Source: Colius striatus
Taxonomy: Eukaryota; Chordata; Aves; Coliiformes; Coliidae
Reading direction: 5' to 3'
DNA length: 64,000 bases
Assembly: GCF_028858725.1 (NCBI RefSeq)
Contig: NC_084759.1
Coordinates: 91,570,889 to 91,634,888, forward strand
This document shows positions 39,001 through 50,644 of this stretch, in pieces (within the stretch, counting starts at the first letter, position 1; the number at the start of each line of letters is the position of its first letter). Under the pieces are notes generated by a model. The model was not told the DNA's origin. It did not search any database and saw only the letters and a list, made by a program, of their open reading frames with translations. The position numbers and the translations under genes were made by a program.

Positions 39001-42000
39001 CTGGAGAGGATACAGAGGTGGGCTACCAAGCTAGTAAAGGGTTTGGAGCATGTTCCCTATAAGGAACAGCTGAGGGATCTGGGGCTGTTTAGCCTGGAGA
39101 CAAGAAGGCTCAGGAGAGACCTTATCACTCTCTACAACTACCTGAAAGGAAGTTATAGCGAGGCAGGGGTTGGTCTGTTCTCCCTAGTGACAAGCAATAG
39201 AACAAGAGGAAATGGCCTCAAGTTGCACCAGGGGAGGTTCAGGCTGGATATAAGGAGGAATTTCTTTACTGAAAGGGTTATCAGGCATTGGAATGGCTGC
39301 CCAGCGTGGTGGAGTCGCTATCCCTGGAGGCGTTTAAGAGTGCACTTAGGGAAAAGGTCTAGTGGTTGATAGGGTTGAGACAAAGGCTGGACTTGATGAT
39401 CTTAAAGGTCTCTTCCAGCTGAAATGATTCTATGATTCTAAATGATTTGTCTATTGTCAATTTTCAGCTTAAAGGCAAATCTGGGGACACAGCATGGGTT
39501 TCTTCACCTTTAACTCTCAGGTCAATTTTCTCTTAGATTACTGAATTAAAGGATGATTAAGTACTCTGCATATAAAAATGCAGTTCAATTGCAATCAATT
39601 GTAATCCAAGGTTGAAGGGATGAACATTTTTAGATAGTAACTGACACAAACAGCACCTCTGTTACTTACAGTAATATGTCCCACAAGTTCATCTGTGAGC
39701 CTTTCTGCCAGATGAGGGATAGTAGCCTTTCCTTCTTTCATAAGAATGCTGCAAAAAGAGGAGAAGGTGATTTTGGATAGACTGCATGTATAGGGCAATG
39801 AGGCATCACTGACGCTTTGCTCTCTCACTAGTTCTAATACATGAATTGACTAAGAAAGGGCCCTCTGGGGTCTACTAGTAGTGATGCAACAGCAGCCCAG
39901 GGCTCTCAAGGCACCATGACTTCTATGCAAAAGTTGTTTGACAGCTACTGCTGAAGGCTAAGCAAGGGGAAACAGAGAAGAATCTGAAAATAGCAAATTC
40001 TAACAGCAGATTAATGTGCTGCTGTGTTATTTCTGCCTTTGTGAAGTACACTTATTCAAACCCCTTTTCACCTGCCATTCTATACCTTTTGACTGATTTG
40101 CTGCTGTGTCATCTTCTGGGGAAATCCATGCCCTCAGCATACATAGTATATTTTCTTAAGCTGAGTTTCACTGTGTTTTCCAGTGACTAGAAATACCCCG
40201 GTGCTTGACTTGAAGTTCTCAGAACTTAGGTTCTTTGGGACTATTCCGAATTTATGAAGTTTATTGCACTTCTTGCAGGGTTAAGGAGATATATATATAT
40301 CTCAAACTTGCACGAAAAATATATAAAAAAAATTTACTTGACATATAAAACTCTTCTGGCTTACTGCAACTCAACACTATATGGGCAATGAGAAATAGCA
40401 AATATAATTAGTATCTGTTTGCAACTTGAGTTCAAATCTCAGCAAGTCAACAGGAAGCTTCGAAGTGACCTTAGCATGTTTTTCATTAGATCCTTTCTGT
40501 GAGAAGTACCTGAAATGTTTGTGAGTCTCAAAGAATTTCTTCTCCTGCTCGATTGCATCAGACAAGGCCAGGTTGTTTTGGATGTCCTGTTGCCCACGAC
40601 ACTTCACAATCATGTAGCCTTTTTTCAGTGGGATGGCCCTGTTGTTCATTATGTCGATGACAGTCTCTTCAGTTCCTCTGTCCACTAGGTCGGGTTTTGT
40701 GAGGATCCCTGTGACATTACCCAAACAGAAAGTTAGCTGACAGCAGGTGGGAGAGGTGCAGTAGGACACCCCACCACCAGAACCGTTACACTCTATTTTG
40801 TATTTTATAAAGCGACTTCATTTAATTTTCTTGCTCCTGGAAAGCTCTCAGCTCCCAGGCTTTCCTCTACAGTTGTCTTCCCACAGTGGCTTTTGCCCTG
40901 GAAACACTTTTTAACAGGCAGCAGCAAAACTTTCCTGCCATCAGCTCTGAAATTCTCAATTTCAATTATTTATAACATGAATACCAGCAAGACTCAAAAT
41001 TGAGGGATTCTTAGAGCCACTGGGGTCATCTCAAACTTTGTAAATAGTTTATTTAGGCTGTTCTTTTTTGTTTTTCCTTCTTGAGTAGCTAATTTCATAG
41101 ATCTGGTGTGGAATACAGATTATCACACTTTCATGAAAAAAAGATTTGCACTTCTGTTCAAATTGTAGCTTAAAAATTGCCTCACCTAGTGTCCTTTCTC
41201 CACTGGGGTCTACCTCTTGAGCCATTTTCAGTGCTTCTGTCGTTGCAATATCCACATTACATGGCACTACTACCAAATTGAGTGTCTCTTTGCAGTCAAT
41301 ACTTCTTCTTAGTAGCATTTTGATCTGCAATGCAACACAGCAGTAATTAAGATCAGTGAACTCAGATGCTTGCATATAGGATATGACTATTTCTAGCAGT
41401 ACAAGCTACTGTCTTGTAAATGTCACATATACTGAGGATAGTATTATATGCTAAAAGACAGCATGGAATGGGTCAGCAGAAGAATGCAGACTGTTTTCCT
41501 AAGTCAAGGTTAATCCAAACATCTAACATGAAGGAGACCACTTGGTTGCTATACTTGTCCTGAAAGTTATGTAAAGTTTAACCTCTCATGCATATAAAAT
41601 TTTAATTTGGAAATATTAACGATACTTTGTAAGTAATCACACATAATAAAACCAAATTCTGATGTCTAGGTACACACTTGTGGAAAGAAAGCAAGATAGG
41701 TTATGCTGATGAATCTCAAATCTATGTCTCTGAAAGCAGAACAAATGCCTGTCTTATATTTCAGTGAAGTATTTGTGAAAAAATAACCAAGTCACACATG
41801 ACATCTGTTTGGCATTGTTTCTGCGTGTCAATGCCAACCAAAAAGTTTCTCACGGTTTGTGTTGTATTGCAAAGGGTTCACACAGCTCTATTACGCACAT
41901 ACAGAAGTAGGTTAACTCTTTTGTTTTGTTGGCTTTTTTTTTCTTCTTTTTTTTTTTTTTTTTCTGTGTTATGGTAAAGATGTCTCTTTTTTCTGCTTCA

Positions 42001-45000
42001 CATCCATCCCAATTTCTGACATGCTACACGGCTATACCTGCCACCTCTGAAGCATGCAGGCAGCTAGGGACAATGGAAATGTCTGGATCACATCACACCC
42101 GCTGCTTTCTTCTAAGTAGAATAGAAAAATTACTATCTAACTGTGAAATGAAATTACTCTTCTTCCAGAGACTAAAGCCCAGACAATCCAATCTTGTCTT
42201 ATTCTTGTTGATATGTCTAGTTTAATTTGGGCTACTCTTATTCCGTGTTCCTCTTTAAAGGTATTTTAGGAGAAACAACGCACCCAGCTCCCGCACATCA
42301 CCCTCATATCTGGTTTTGTCCAACTAGAGTTTTGTTTGCATTCCCCAGTAGTTCTTCTAAAAGCAGTCAGAGGAAGAGTAGAGATCCACTGTAATGCATA
42401 TTCTGTTTACTTCAAAAAAGCTCTCATGAGATCCCTTGACGGATTAGAAAAAAATGGGACTGGTGTGATTCTGCTATGCTATGCTAAGTAAGGGATGACA
42501 GAGCAACAAACATGATAGCTTGCTACAGAAGAGCTTCCAAGAATTCAGATCTATTCATTTTTGCCAACCACATCCACAGAACTGCTAAAAGACAGCTCAT
42601 TTTGAGATGTATCTATCTTCCAGACTGTAGTGTAGCCAAAGAACTCAGGGGCCATATGGCCAGGTTATTTGATGCTGCCATGGGTAGGCTGTGTCAAGAC
42701 ACCTGAAGTGTTTCCTTTGTGGCTAGCACAGGCAGCTCCCTCCTACATGACTAAGCAGACAGGAGACACTGGACCTCACTGTTCCTCTCAGCAATTCCTT
42801 GCCTTAAAAATAGGCCTGTTTGTTAATGTAGATCTCTGTCTGGAGTTATTACACTGGGCTTCTGAGACAGTGTCTTACAGTAAAGTGTCGCATATGAGGT
42901 AGATTACAGAAGTTATCCTGTGCACAGATATGCATACAATACTTTTACCTGTGCCCCAATGTCTTTTGGCTGATCCCCCACTGCCACTCTGGCAATTCCA
43001 GGAAGATCAATTAGTGTCAGATCTGGGACATCTGGAGACTGAATTTCTAGGGAAATTAGCTCTCCACTAATGGCACCTCTAGTTCCAGCCACAACATCCT
43101 GGGCTGCAAGGAGAAAAGAGCAAGGCAATGAATACCAGTTTCAAACAATGCATCAAAGTGAAGCTGAGCTCAATGACTTTGAAAAGTACTTACCATCACT
43201 TAAGGTTATAAACACACACATATATATGTATACATGTACATGCATGTAAATTCATTTATGTATAAATCTAAGGAAATTATTATGCAAACATGGATATGTG
43301 GAATCCTTTTGGAATGTGAACTGTAATATTTTAAAGTGCCTATACTTTTGAACTGTCATATATTCAGACATGTAAATAAACAACAATGAAAGATATTAGA
43401 TAAAATACTGGTCAGTTATCCAAATTCTTCCTCAACAGCAAGCCACTTTGTAGGCATTAATAAAACCTTAGCTGCCTTGAAAGATACATAGGTGTTCCAT
43501 ATTTTTCACTTTTTGAAAGAGAGGTTGAGAGTTCAAGTAATTTGTCCCAGATGTTACGAGGCAATAATGCTTGGACTGTGAATAGCCCAGAGAAGCAAGG
43601 AAACCCCATAGTCATTCTCACAAGACACATCTTTGTAATTAGCTTAATCAGTTCATACCACTTGTCTTGCTACTTTTGTAAGGATATATGGAAAATACCA
43701 AAACAATGTCTTGAAAAGCTAATGAAAAAGCATTAGGACAAATAACAATGTCACAGAGCTGTGCTAGTCAAGGAAATAAGGACAATCCAACTGTCATATT
43801 TAGGGCAAGCACTTATTCCCCTTTGTGTAAGAAAAATGTGTCCTTACACAACATGAAATACCATAAAAGTAAAATTGCAAAACGAGAAGGGCAACGGTTG
43901 AGGCTGTGGTCACGCTAGATGGCAGAAGCTCTATATGCCCTCTACTTTATCTTCGTGCAATTTTCTCCAAAATCATAAGATTTACAGCCATAGACACCTC
44001 AGGTATTCTCTGAGCTTTTGAAGTGATGATGGGAACCAGCAGACTGAGCAAGGTAAATCAGAAGGCAGTACACTACAGCTCACCTTCTCTTATTGCTTGC
44101 TCCACCTCAGAGGCATCGTGGAGCAATACGCTCTTGTTTCGGTAATGAAGTTTCCCTTTCCATTTCTGGGTGGCACTTACTCTTTTCAGTTTCAGTTCCA
44201 AGGGACATCGAGTAACGATACCTGCAACAGTTTCCAAGACAGAAGAGAACTCTCTCAGGAGTTGTTATGCATGATACACAGCCATGGACTGTGTACACAG
44301 AGTTGCATAATACTTCAAACAGAGATACAGAAACGATCTAAGAGACATTGCCAAAGGGCTTCTTGCTCAGAGTAGGACTGTCTTGGGCACTAGTTATGGC
44401 ATTCCTCAGCTCTGTCCAGCAACATCTTGTCTTGCAAACCTCCAAGGATGGAGATCTTCACCTTTCTGTGTGACGTGTCTCAGTGCTACACCTACATCCT
44501 AAGAAAACCTTTTCCTCAAGTCTAAAAGACTAGATAGTATGGTGAACTCATGCAGAACTTACTGAACTTATGTGTCTGTGTATATGCACAGACAGACAGG
44601 GCTGGGAAGTGAATCTTCCTGAGCTGCAAAGTCTTCCAACAATCTTCTCTGACTTACATAATATCCAAGGCACATGTTTGTAAGTAATGACTTTATCTGT
44701 AAGAAAATCTTGTTAAAAAACCCTAAATTGACCCCAAAAGTAAATCTTCAAATTAGTCTTCTATTTGAAACAGATACTCCGCTGCACTATTCTTTGTTGG
44801 GAAATGTAGTCAGCTGACGCTATCTTTCAGTCTATCCATGGTTTGGGGCATGAACAACACACGTTCTTACTCCTTTCTTATTTCCAGTCTCTTGACCATC
44901 AGGATCATGTGCTTTGTTCGAGTTATACTTCAATACCCCACCTGCACATTCATTTCTCCTAATAGAAATGAGAGATGAGAAGGCTCTTGGTGTCTCACAA

Positions 45001-47122
45001 TTTAGATGTAGTCTCAGTCAAAAATTATCCAGTCCTAGACTAAAAAAAAAAAAAACCACCTCAACCTTTCCATTTAATCAAAGTGAAATTCAGATGAAAA
45101 CCCGAGGAAGTGAATTCTTACCATTGCCTCTAGGAAGAGCAATACCAGACAGGGCTTCTAGGACAGAGCTTTTCCCAGAGCTCTGGTCTCCAATTACTGC
45201 AATTGCAGGCAAAGCCAGGTCTTTTTCTATTCCAAGAGCTCTTAGGCTGTCGACAAGATCAATGCGGGGCCGGATCTTTTCCTCATATTGGTTGCACAAG
45301 GTATGTTCTGCTGCCTGCTAGAGTTAAACTTATAATGAATTTTCCATAATTTCAAAATAAGTTGCTTCCACAGAAAAAAAAAACAACTCACAACTTTTGG
45401 GCATCTTTTCCAGTTCAACATTCCTTACTAAACCTTATGTACTGGCATCAAGCTGTGTTTCATATCACTGTGCATCCTTGCACCTCTGTTATAAACAGAT
45501 GTCTACAAATCCAAAAACATCAGTTGAGGTTGGCTCAGTGGCCATCCTTAGTAAAAATACCAAACTTTGTAAGCTAATCTGAGAGAGTAACAGAGTAAAA
45601 GGAGACCTCATTACTACGTGTGTGTTATTTTTCAATAGTTGCCATTTTCTTCCACTCATCTACAGATATGCTGAAGTATGTATATGCAAATAACTAGTCC
45701 TGGTGATAAGAGACTGTAGTATAGAATATCTTATTAAATATTTGAAATTTGAAGATTTAAATTGTATGCAGACACCAAAAGCATTCTGTTGTAGTGTCCT
45801 TAACAGGTGTCTAAAATGTTTCAGATCATCATGGCTCTTCTTTCTTTGCCTCATTTTAAGGTAGAGTTGGGGATGGATATGAGTGATTTGTTTTGAGTGA
45901 TTGATGATTGTCATTTTTTGGTTTTGATACACATACCAATTATTAACATGGGCTCTCTTCATTTTCATGAAAACAAATTGAGTAATTTCCAGCCTTTTAC
46001 AAAACCATTTCATCTGCTGTTAAGTATACCCAGCTAAAGAATGTAAAGATCAGCTTAGTCTCTTCTCCCTCTTCCTCTCTTCATGTTCCAGTCTAATTGT
46101 TGCATTTAGAAATGCATTTCTGAGAATACCAATATTTTACAGAACCTAAAGGGACAGGCACACTTGTACCTGATTTTTTTTAGATGAAAAACTGGTTTCC
46201 CACCATTACCTTTGTCTAAAAAAGCCACCTCTGAAAATGTGTCAATCAGATGCAATCAAACAGAACAGATTTTTATTTCAAGATGAGAAGGAGAGCACAC
46301 ATTACTGGATGAAGCTATTTTAAACCCTTATTTGTAACCTCTCCCTGCTATATTCATTAATGTTTACCATCTGGTAAATCCTAACCATTCTCAAGGAACT
46401 TCAATAACTATGACAGACTTAAAACCAATCTGTTTTCAGTCTCAAATATTCAACACAGGTTATTATTACAGAATCACAGAATGGTAGGGGTTGAAAAGGA
46501 CCTCTAGAGATCATTTAGTCCAACCCCTCTGTTAAAGCAGATTTGCCTAGAGTAGGTTGCAAGTATTAAACTATATTTCTGTTGAAAGGGTCTCAAGTAA
46601 AATGTATCTCAGATTGTAGGATTCCTGTTCAACGTTTGCCAATTGTTACCAATGATACAAATTGCACATGAGACTGGATGCCAGGCAGCTGCCATCCTGC
46701 ATTTTTTTTATGCCTACAGATTAATCACAGGTTCCTATCTTCCTAATTACACAAATGACTACTTGGCCCTGATCCCTAAAGTACTCCTCTGCTTAGACCT
46801 AACAAGTTCAGGTTGCCAAAAGAAATAATGGAACTAATTTCGAGGCACAAAGTGAAACATAGCAGTAAGAGTGAGGAAGATGTATGACCTCTTCCAGTAT
46901 CTGACTTACCTTGTCCTGTTGTCTGTAATCGTTCTGCTCATAATTAGACTTTCCCTCAGGCATGTTCTCTGACATCAGATCTTCGTCATCTGACTCTGGT
47001 GGGAGAGATACTGTAAAACCTCCTGAAGATGGTGGGAAGAAAGGTAATAAAACATCCTTTTTCTTCAGGTTATTTTTGTTGTTTACAGAAAGTTCTTTAA
47101 ATGCTGCACTCTTCTTATTCAT
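29855..47122 (-). CDS. MX1: MX1, interferon-induced dynamin-like GTPase (13 coding exons)
   Basis: Exons, 5' to 3' on the - strand: 47122-46910, 45317-45122, 44221-44084, 43103-42949, 41324-41186, 40708-40510, 39748-39670, 38081-37959, 37216-37075, 35421-35263, 34384-34308, 32829-32587, 30085-29855. They total 2094 nt, or 697 residues, with consistent phases and GT-AG borders. The N-terminal extension (1-78) is Lys/Asn-rich then acidic. The GTPase domain has G1 GDQSSGKS (114-121), G2 Thr140 in GIVTRCPL, G3 DLPG (215-218), G4 TKPD (284-287) and KCRG (316-319). The stalk follows, with a variable L4-type loop at about 575-605, then the GTPase effector domain (622-697). Length fits avian Mx (about 700). 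Mx proteins are cytosolic or membrane-associated GTPases that self-assemble and block viral ribonucleoproteins after interferon induction. Every motif is intact, so it is probably functional. Confidence 0.95.
32587..32829 (-). CDS. MX1: MX1 exon 13 (stalk helix and L4-type loop, residues 541-621)
   Basis: 243 nt. Encodes [19 protein letters not shown] and [15 protein letters not shown] (conserved stalk), then about 30 low-conservation residues rich in Asn, Asp, Gly and Ser, and a helix ending KAYFN. The variable stretch is in the position of loop L4, the fast-evolving virus-recognition loop of mammalian Mx proteins. Confidence 0.94.
34308..34384 (-). CDS. MX1: MX1 exon 12 (stalk, residues 515-540)
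   Basis: 77 nt between TCTTTCCTTAG and ATG|GTGAGA. Encodes [19 protein letters not shown] and LHEVVM. The donor is placed at GTGAGA because this restores phase 0 into exon 13 and matches family length. Confidence 0.9.
35263..35421 (-). CDS. MX1: MX1 exon 11 (stalk, residues 462-515)
   Basis: 159 nt between AATATTACAG and C|GTACGT. Encodes [20 protein letters not shown] and [15 protein letters not shown]; the GRELPGFxNYKTFE block is diagnostic of Mx. The open frame continues past the donor, but family alignment and phase require the splice. Confidence 0.93.
37075..37216 (-). CDS. MX1: MX1 exon 10 (stalk, residues 415-462)
   Basis: 142 nt between TTCATTACAG and G|GTAAGC. Encodes [29 protein letters not shown] and TWEV. 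Confidence 0.94.
37959..38081 (-). CDS. MX1: MX1 exon 9 (stalk, residues 374-414)
   Basis: 123 nt between CTACCTCACAG and GAT|GTAAGT, phase 0. Encodes [33 protein letters not shown]; the LQKYG...P..E.EK.FFL pattern is typical of Mx. Confidence 0.94.
38719..38800 (-). repeat. CR1 3'-end fragment
   Basis: Antisense CR1 tail (TCATAGAATCATAGAAGCAT, AAAGACCTTTAAGATCATCG) in MX1 intron 9 as numbered here. It lies head-on to a longer CR1 of the other orientation that starts about 55 bp further on. Confidence 0.85.
38855..39440 (+). repeat. CR1 LINE 3' fragment
   Basis: About 585 bp of + strand CR1, from the end of ORF2 (GCCTGTATCAGGAATAGTGT, TAGTTTTGGGCCCCTCTCTA) through the 3' UTR (CAAGTTGCACCAGGGGAGGT) to the tail GATTCTATGATTCTA. 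The longest preserved frame (123 codons at 38,998-39,369) is CR1-derived, not a host gene. Confidence 0.93.
39670..39748 (-). CDS. MX1: MX1 exon 8 (residues 347-373)
   Basis: 79 nt between CCTCTTTTTGCAG and ACT|GTAAGT. Encodes [20 protein letters not shown] and LVGHIT, the conserved EGKATxPxLAERLTxEL block. Confidence 0.94.
40510..40708 (-). CDS. MX1: MX1 exon 7 (GTPase G4 region, residues 281-347)
   Basis: 199 nt between AATGTCACAG and AG|GTACTT. Encodes [15 protein letters not shown] (G4 TKPD), [17 protein letters not shown] and the helix up to HKHF. Confidence 0.96.
41186..41324 (-). CDS. MX1: MX1 exon 6 (residues 235-281)
   Basis: 139 nt between TTGCATTGCAG and G|GTGAGG. Encodes [20 protein letters not shown] and [15 protein letters not shown], the conserved [10 protein letters not shown] segment of Mx and dynamins. 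Confidence 0.96.
41934..41963. repeat. Poly-T tract in an MX1 intron
   Basis: An almost pure run of about 30 T residues broken by two C residues, in the intron between MX1 exons 5 and 6. Length is probably variable between individuals. Confidence 0.8.
42949..43103 (-). CDS. MX1: MX1 exon 5 (switch region, DLPG, residues 183-234)
   Basis: 155 nt between CTCCTTGCAG and CAG|GTAAAA. Encodes [20 protein letters not shown] and [15 protein letters not shown]3 motif at 215-218. Confidence 0.96.
44084..44221 (-). CDS. MX1: MX1 exon 4 (switch I, residues 137-183)
   Basis: 138 nt between AACTGTTGCAG and G|GTGAGC. Encodes [20 protein letters not shown] and [12 protein letters not shown]. Thr140 is the G2 threonine. 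Confidence 0.95.
45122..45317 (-). CDS. MX1: MX1 exon 3 (P-loop exon, residues 72-137)
   Basis: 196 nt from AACTCTAG to G|GTAAGA. Encodes [40 protein letters not shown] and [13 protein letters not shown]. The acceptor is a tandem TAGCAG, so start 45317 (adds Gln72) or 45314 (omits it) are both in phase. The same exon exists as a decayed relic on the other strand at 54.6 kb. Confidence 0.95.
46469..46562 (-). repeat. CR1 3'-end fragment
   Basis: Short antisense CR1 tail in MX1 intron 2 (GAATCACAGAATGGTAGGGG, CTCTAGAGATCATTTAGTCC). Confidence 0.88.
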
Positions 47123-47217
47123 GGTCTGATGATGTTTTGAACTACCTTGTGAGATTTCTATGAGTGCTTCACTATATAGTGATTACTGTTTGCTCCAATG
47201 ATTCTTTCACGCAGCTT
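46910..47217 (-). CDS. MX1: MX1 exon 2 (start codon, residues 1-71)
   Basis: Acceptor TGTTTGATTTCAG ends at 47218. The exon has 95 nt of 5' UTR, ATG at 47122, and donor AAG|GTAAGT. The extension is basic ([20 protein letters not shown]) then proline-rich and acidic ([14 protein letters not shown]), unlike the conserved rest of the protein. Mx N-termini vary greatly between birds. The start is the first ATG of the exon and phase 0 runs into exon 3. Confidence 0.85.
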
Positions 47218-48125
47218 CTGAAATCAAACAAGAAGCACTGAGTGACTGCAGTTTGCAACAGTGATCATAGCAGAGAAAATCAAGCTCCACTTTTATTTAC
47301 TGATTCCAATCCTCACTGGATATCAAGTACCCCAAGTCTTTTCAAATCCATGAAATTGCTCTCCAGAGGATAGACTTGAAACACTTCTCTTTACCTCTTT
47401 TATGCTTTCTTTGCATTTTCAAAAAAAAAAACCAAAACCCCAAAACAGAAGTTGCCACAGAATAAAAATATTGGGAGGGGAAGGGGGGGGGGCAAAAAAA
47501 AACCCCAACCAAACACTATTTTTTGTACTAGTCGGTTTTCCTCAATAAAATGTTTTGCTGAAAGGTGTTTTGACAAGCTCAGTAAGTATGGCAACTGCTG
47601 GGTGGGGCCAGAGAGTGTTCAAATCATTAACTTTAATCACCTGGAGTCAAGGCTGCAGGCTGCACAAGGAGAGTATGCATGGCTGGGCTGCTGTTAATGA
47701 GAGCAGAACACACCAAGTCATAGTCAGCTATGTGACCAATTTGCCTCATTTGTCAGAGACAAATCTTACAACTATTTCAGAAGCTCAGCATCTCAGTCCA
47801 TGCCCCTCTTATTCAATTTTTTGATTGAATAACGTTTACAGGCTTTGTAAACGCTGACCCAAAACAGGTTGATCAGTCACAAAGTAAGTTATACTTTCAA
47901 TGTGTAAAACAAGTTTAGAAAAAAAGAGATTAATTCCACATGTCATTCAGCTTTTCTTTTTAATAAAACAATATTTTTTTTTACTAGATATTCCTATCTC
48001 CTTTTATCAAAATAAAAAATAAATTACTATGGGGAAACTTCTTAATTTTGACCAGCAATAAAATATAACTGAAATACTTTAATTTGTTTCTGAGTGTTCA
48101 TTTTACAGTCCGTTTTTCCACACAT

Positions 48126-48752
48126 TATAGAATCATCATAGAATGGTAGGGTTGGAAGGGACCTTTAGAGATCATCCAGTCCAACCCCCCTGCAGAAGCA
48201 GGTCCACCTACATCAGGCCACACAGGAATGTGTCCAGGAGTGTTTTGAAGAACTCCAGAGGAGATTCTGTACCCTTCCTGGGCTTGTGCCAGGGCTCCCT
48301 CACCCTCAATAGTTTTTCCTTATGTTTAAATTGATTTTTTTGTGTTCAGGTTTCTTTCCATTACCCCTCATCCTGTCACTAGATATAATAGAAAAAAGTT
48401 TTGCCCCAACCTCCTGACATCCACCATTTAGATATTTGTTAACATTAATGAGATCCCCCCCTCCTCCAATCTAAACAGTCCCAGTTCTCACATCCTTTCC
48501 TCATAAGGAAGATGCTCCAGTCTCCCGATCATCTTGGTGGCTCTGTGCTGGACTCTCTCCAGCAGTTCCCTGTCCCTCTTTAGCTGTGAAACCCAGAACT
48601 GGACACAGGACTCCAGATGAGGCCTCACCAGGGCAGAGTAGAGGGGGAACAGAATCTCCCTTGACCTGCTGGCTGCACTCTTCTTGATGCATCCCAGGAT
48701 GCCGTTGGCCTTCTTGGCCACGAGGGCACATTGCTGACTCATGTTCAGTTTA
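48126..48752 (-). repeat. CR1 LINE 3' fragment
   Basis: Antisense CR1 of about 625 bp in MX1 intron 1: tail ATAGAATCATCATAGAATGG, then GGCCTCACCAGGGCAGAGTA and GATGCCGTTGGCCTTCTTGG, reaching the end of ORF2. A residual frame on the - strand (48,488-48,742) is CR1 ORF2, not a host gene. Confidence 0.94.
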
Positions 48753-50060
48753 TTATAATCTCTTTAGTAATTCAATATGAAATGTTTCTTCTTTCTATTA
48801 ACACATTGTAAGATTTTTCTTCCTTGACTGGTGACTCAGTGCTTTATCTGCAACAAATATACATTCCCCATTCACTGGTCACCAGGTTCTTTTGTGACCT
48901 TGAGTTGCTGTGGGAAATAACTAACTTATAATATTTTTTGCCTTTTAATTGCCTCTCCCTTTCTTTAGCTTCCTTCCAATGTAATGAAAACTTCCCGTAA
49001 ATTTTTAATTTAGTGTTTGTATAAATATTACCCAGGAAAAATTTTCTATCCCTTTTACATTATTATTTATATTTATTGGGCTATGTTCAGAGTTATTCGT
49101 GTACTGGTTTTAGAATACGGCCTCCTAAATGTGGATGTGTTCCCTTCAGAAAGAGGTTATACAGCAAGTTTTAGCCATTCTTATAACAAATAGGATGAAA
49201 CACAAAAATAGAGTAGTAAGACCACTAGGGAAAATGTCTTGCAAAATAAACTTGAGACATCTGTGAAACCGAGACTTAAGTAGTCTGACAAAAACAGTGC
49301 CAACTTTGAAACATTTTAGAGCAAAGACTACTTCTTACCACATACCTAGCAGGTGTTTCAGCTGGGTTTACAGTGCAGATCACAGCATGCACACACAGAT
49401 ACACAAGCTAATAAAGTTACCTACAGTAAGCAGTAGAGTATATCAGCATGTGGAAATTTCTGGGGCTATCCGGCTGTTCTCCACTCACACCTGAGAAAGG
49501 TTAGATAGCATGGTGCAACCCTTCACTGTGCCATGCAGGCATAGTGATTTCTTTGTATACTGAGCCTTGACAACATCAGATGAAAGAAAGGAAGGAGAAG
49601 AAAAAAAGTCCTGCAATTTTAAAGTGCCTTTCTGAAAACTGGCCAGAATCCACGGGTGAAACATGACACCTGGATGACGTACTGATACCGAAAGTCTGAA
49701 CATCCCCCATCACCTCAGCTAGCTGCAACATTGGTTTCCTTGAACTTTGCCTTTAGACATTTGCCTATGTATGTGTTTGTTAGAAACCTCCTGTGGCACA
49801 ACATGAAACACCATATAGGCATGAAATACCAACCTGCTGATGGCCCTGAAGAGGAATTATGTGATTTTCTCTAAAAATCCTGACTTTGTGCTTTGACAAG
49901 TAATCTAAAAAATCCACTATCAAACCCAAAGCACAAAGCTGTGGCATTGAACCCCCATAGCTCTTGCATGTCCAGACAGAGGAGCACATGGACTTCTACC
50001 TGACATATTCCCTGACTTCAGAATATTTAGGTAAACTACACAGTGTCAGGGTTGGACTTA

Positions 50061-50135
50061 TATCATATCATATCATATCATATCATATCATATCATATCA
50101 TATCATATCATATCATATCATATCATATCATATCA
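50061..50135. repeat. Pentanucleotide microsatellite (TATCA)n
   Basis: Fifteen uninterrupted copies of TATCA in MX1 intron 1, about 460 bp from the inferred exon 1 donor. Confidence 0.97.
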
Positions 50136-50170
50136 TACAACACTATATTATATTCTACAATACTATATTA

Positions 50171-50230
50171 ATATAATATAATATAATATAATATAATATA
50201 ATATAATATAATATAATATAATATAATATA
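50171..50230. repeat. Pentanucleotide microsatellite (ATATA)n
   Basis: Twelve copies of ATATA, 35 bp beyond the (TATCA)n array. The units are one substitution apart, so one array probably seeded the other. Very AT-rich and prone to unwinding. Confidence 0.97.
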
Positions 50231-50591
50231 AATATTTATATATTATATATCTTCTAGGTCTCTTCTCAGAAAAAAATAAAAGGAAGCAATGAAAACCGGA
50301 TGATGCTGAACATGGATATTGCTGGTGACACTGTGTTGCTGAGTACATACTTAAAAAAACATGTTCCAATTTAAATGCTATCTCCCAGTTACCTTCCTCT
50401 AAAGTACAGATAATGTCTCTCCTCTTTTACCACCTCAGAAAACAAAAAAATCCTACTCCTGGCAACCTTGTTTAACCACACTTACTTTAGACTCTTATGC
50501 AGTCTTCTTACATGCAACAGCTAAAAGGAATGAAGATAACAGTAAAAAATGGCATGATTATTTCTAGAAGAAGGAAAAGAGAAAATTCTAC

Positions 50592-50622
50592 CTGCGTAGT
50601 GTCCTGTAGTAGGGAGAAGGAG
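50592..50622 (-). other. MX1: Inferred MX1 non-coding exon 1
   Basis: Mx genes have an untranslated first exon close to an interferon response element. On the - strand a donor CGCAG|GTAGAA closes at 50592. About 30 nt upstream would be the start site, placed by a TATA-like GATAAAAAAG. The 5' end is an estimate and expression data are absent. Confidence 0.35.
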
Positions 50623-50644
50623 GAACTGATTTACAACTTCTGCT

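Noticed and set aside
47400-47600. Runs of A, C and G near MX1 exon 2 suggesting a retrocopy tail
   Set aside because: No target-site duplication or parent sequence is visible; it is treated as low-complexity DNA in MX1 intron 1.
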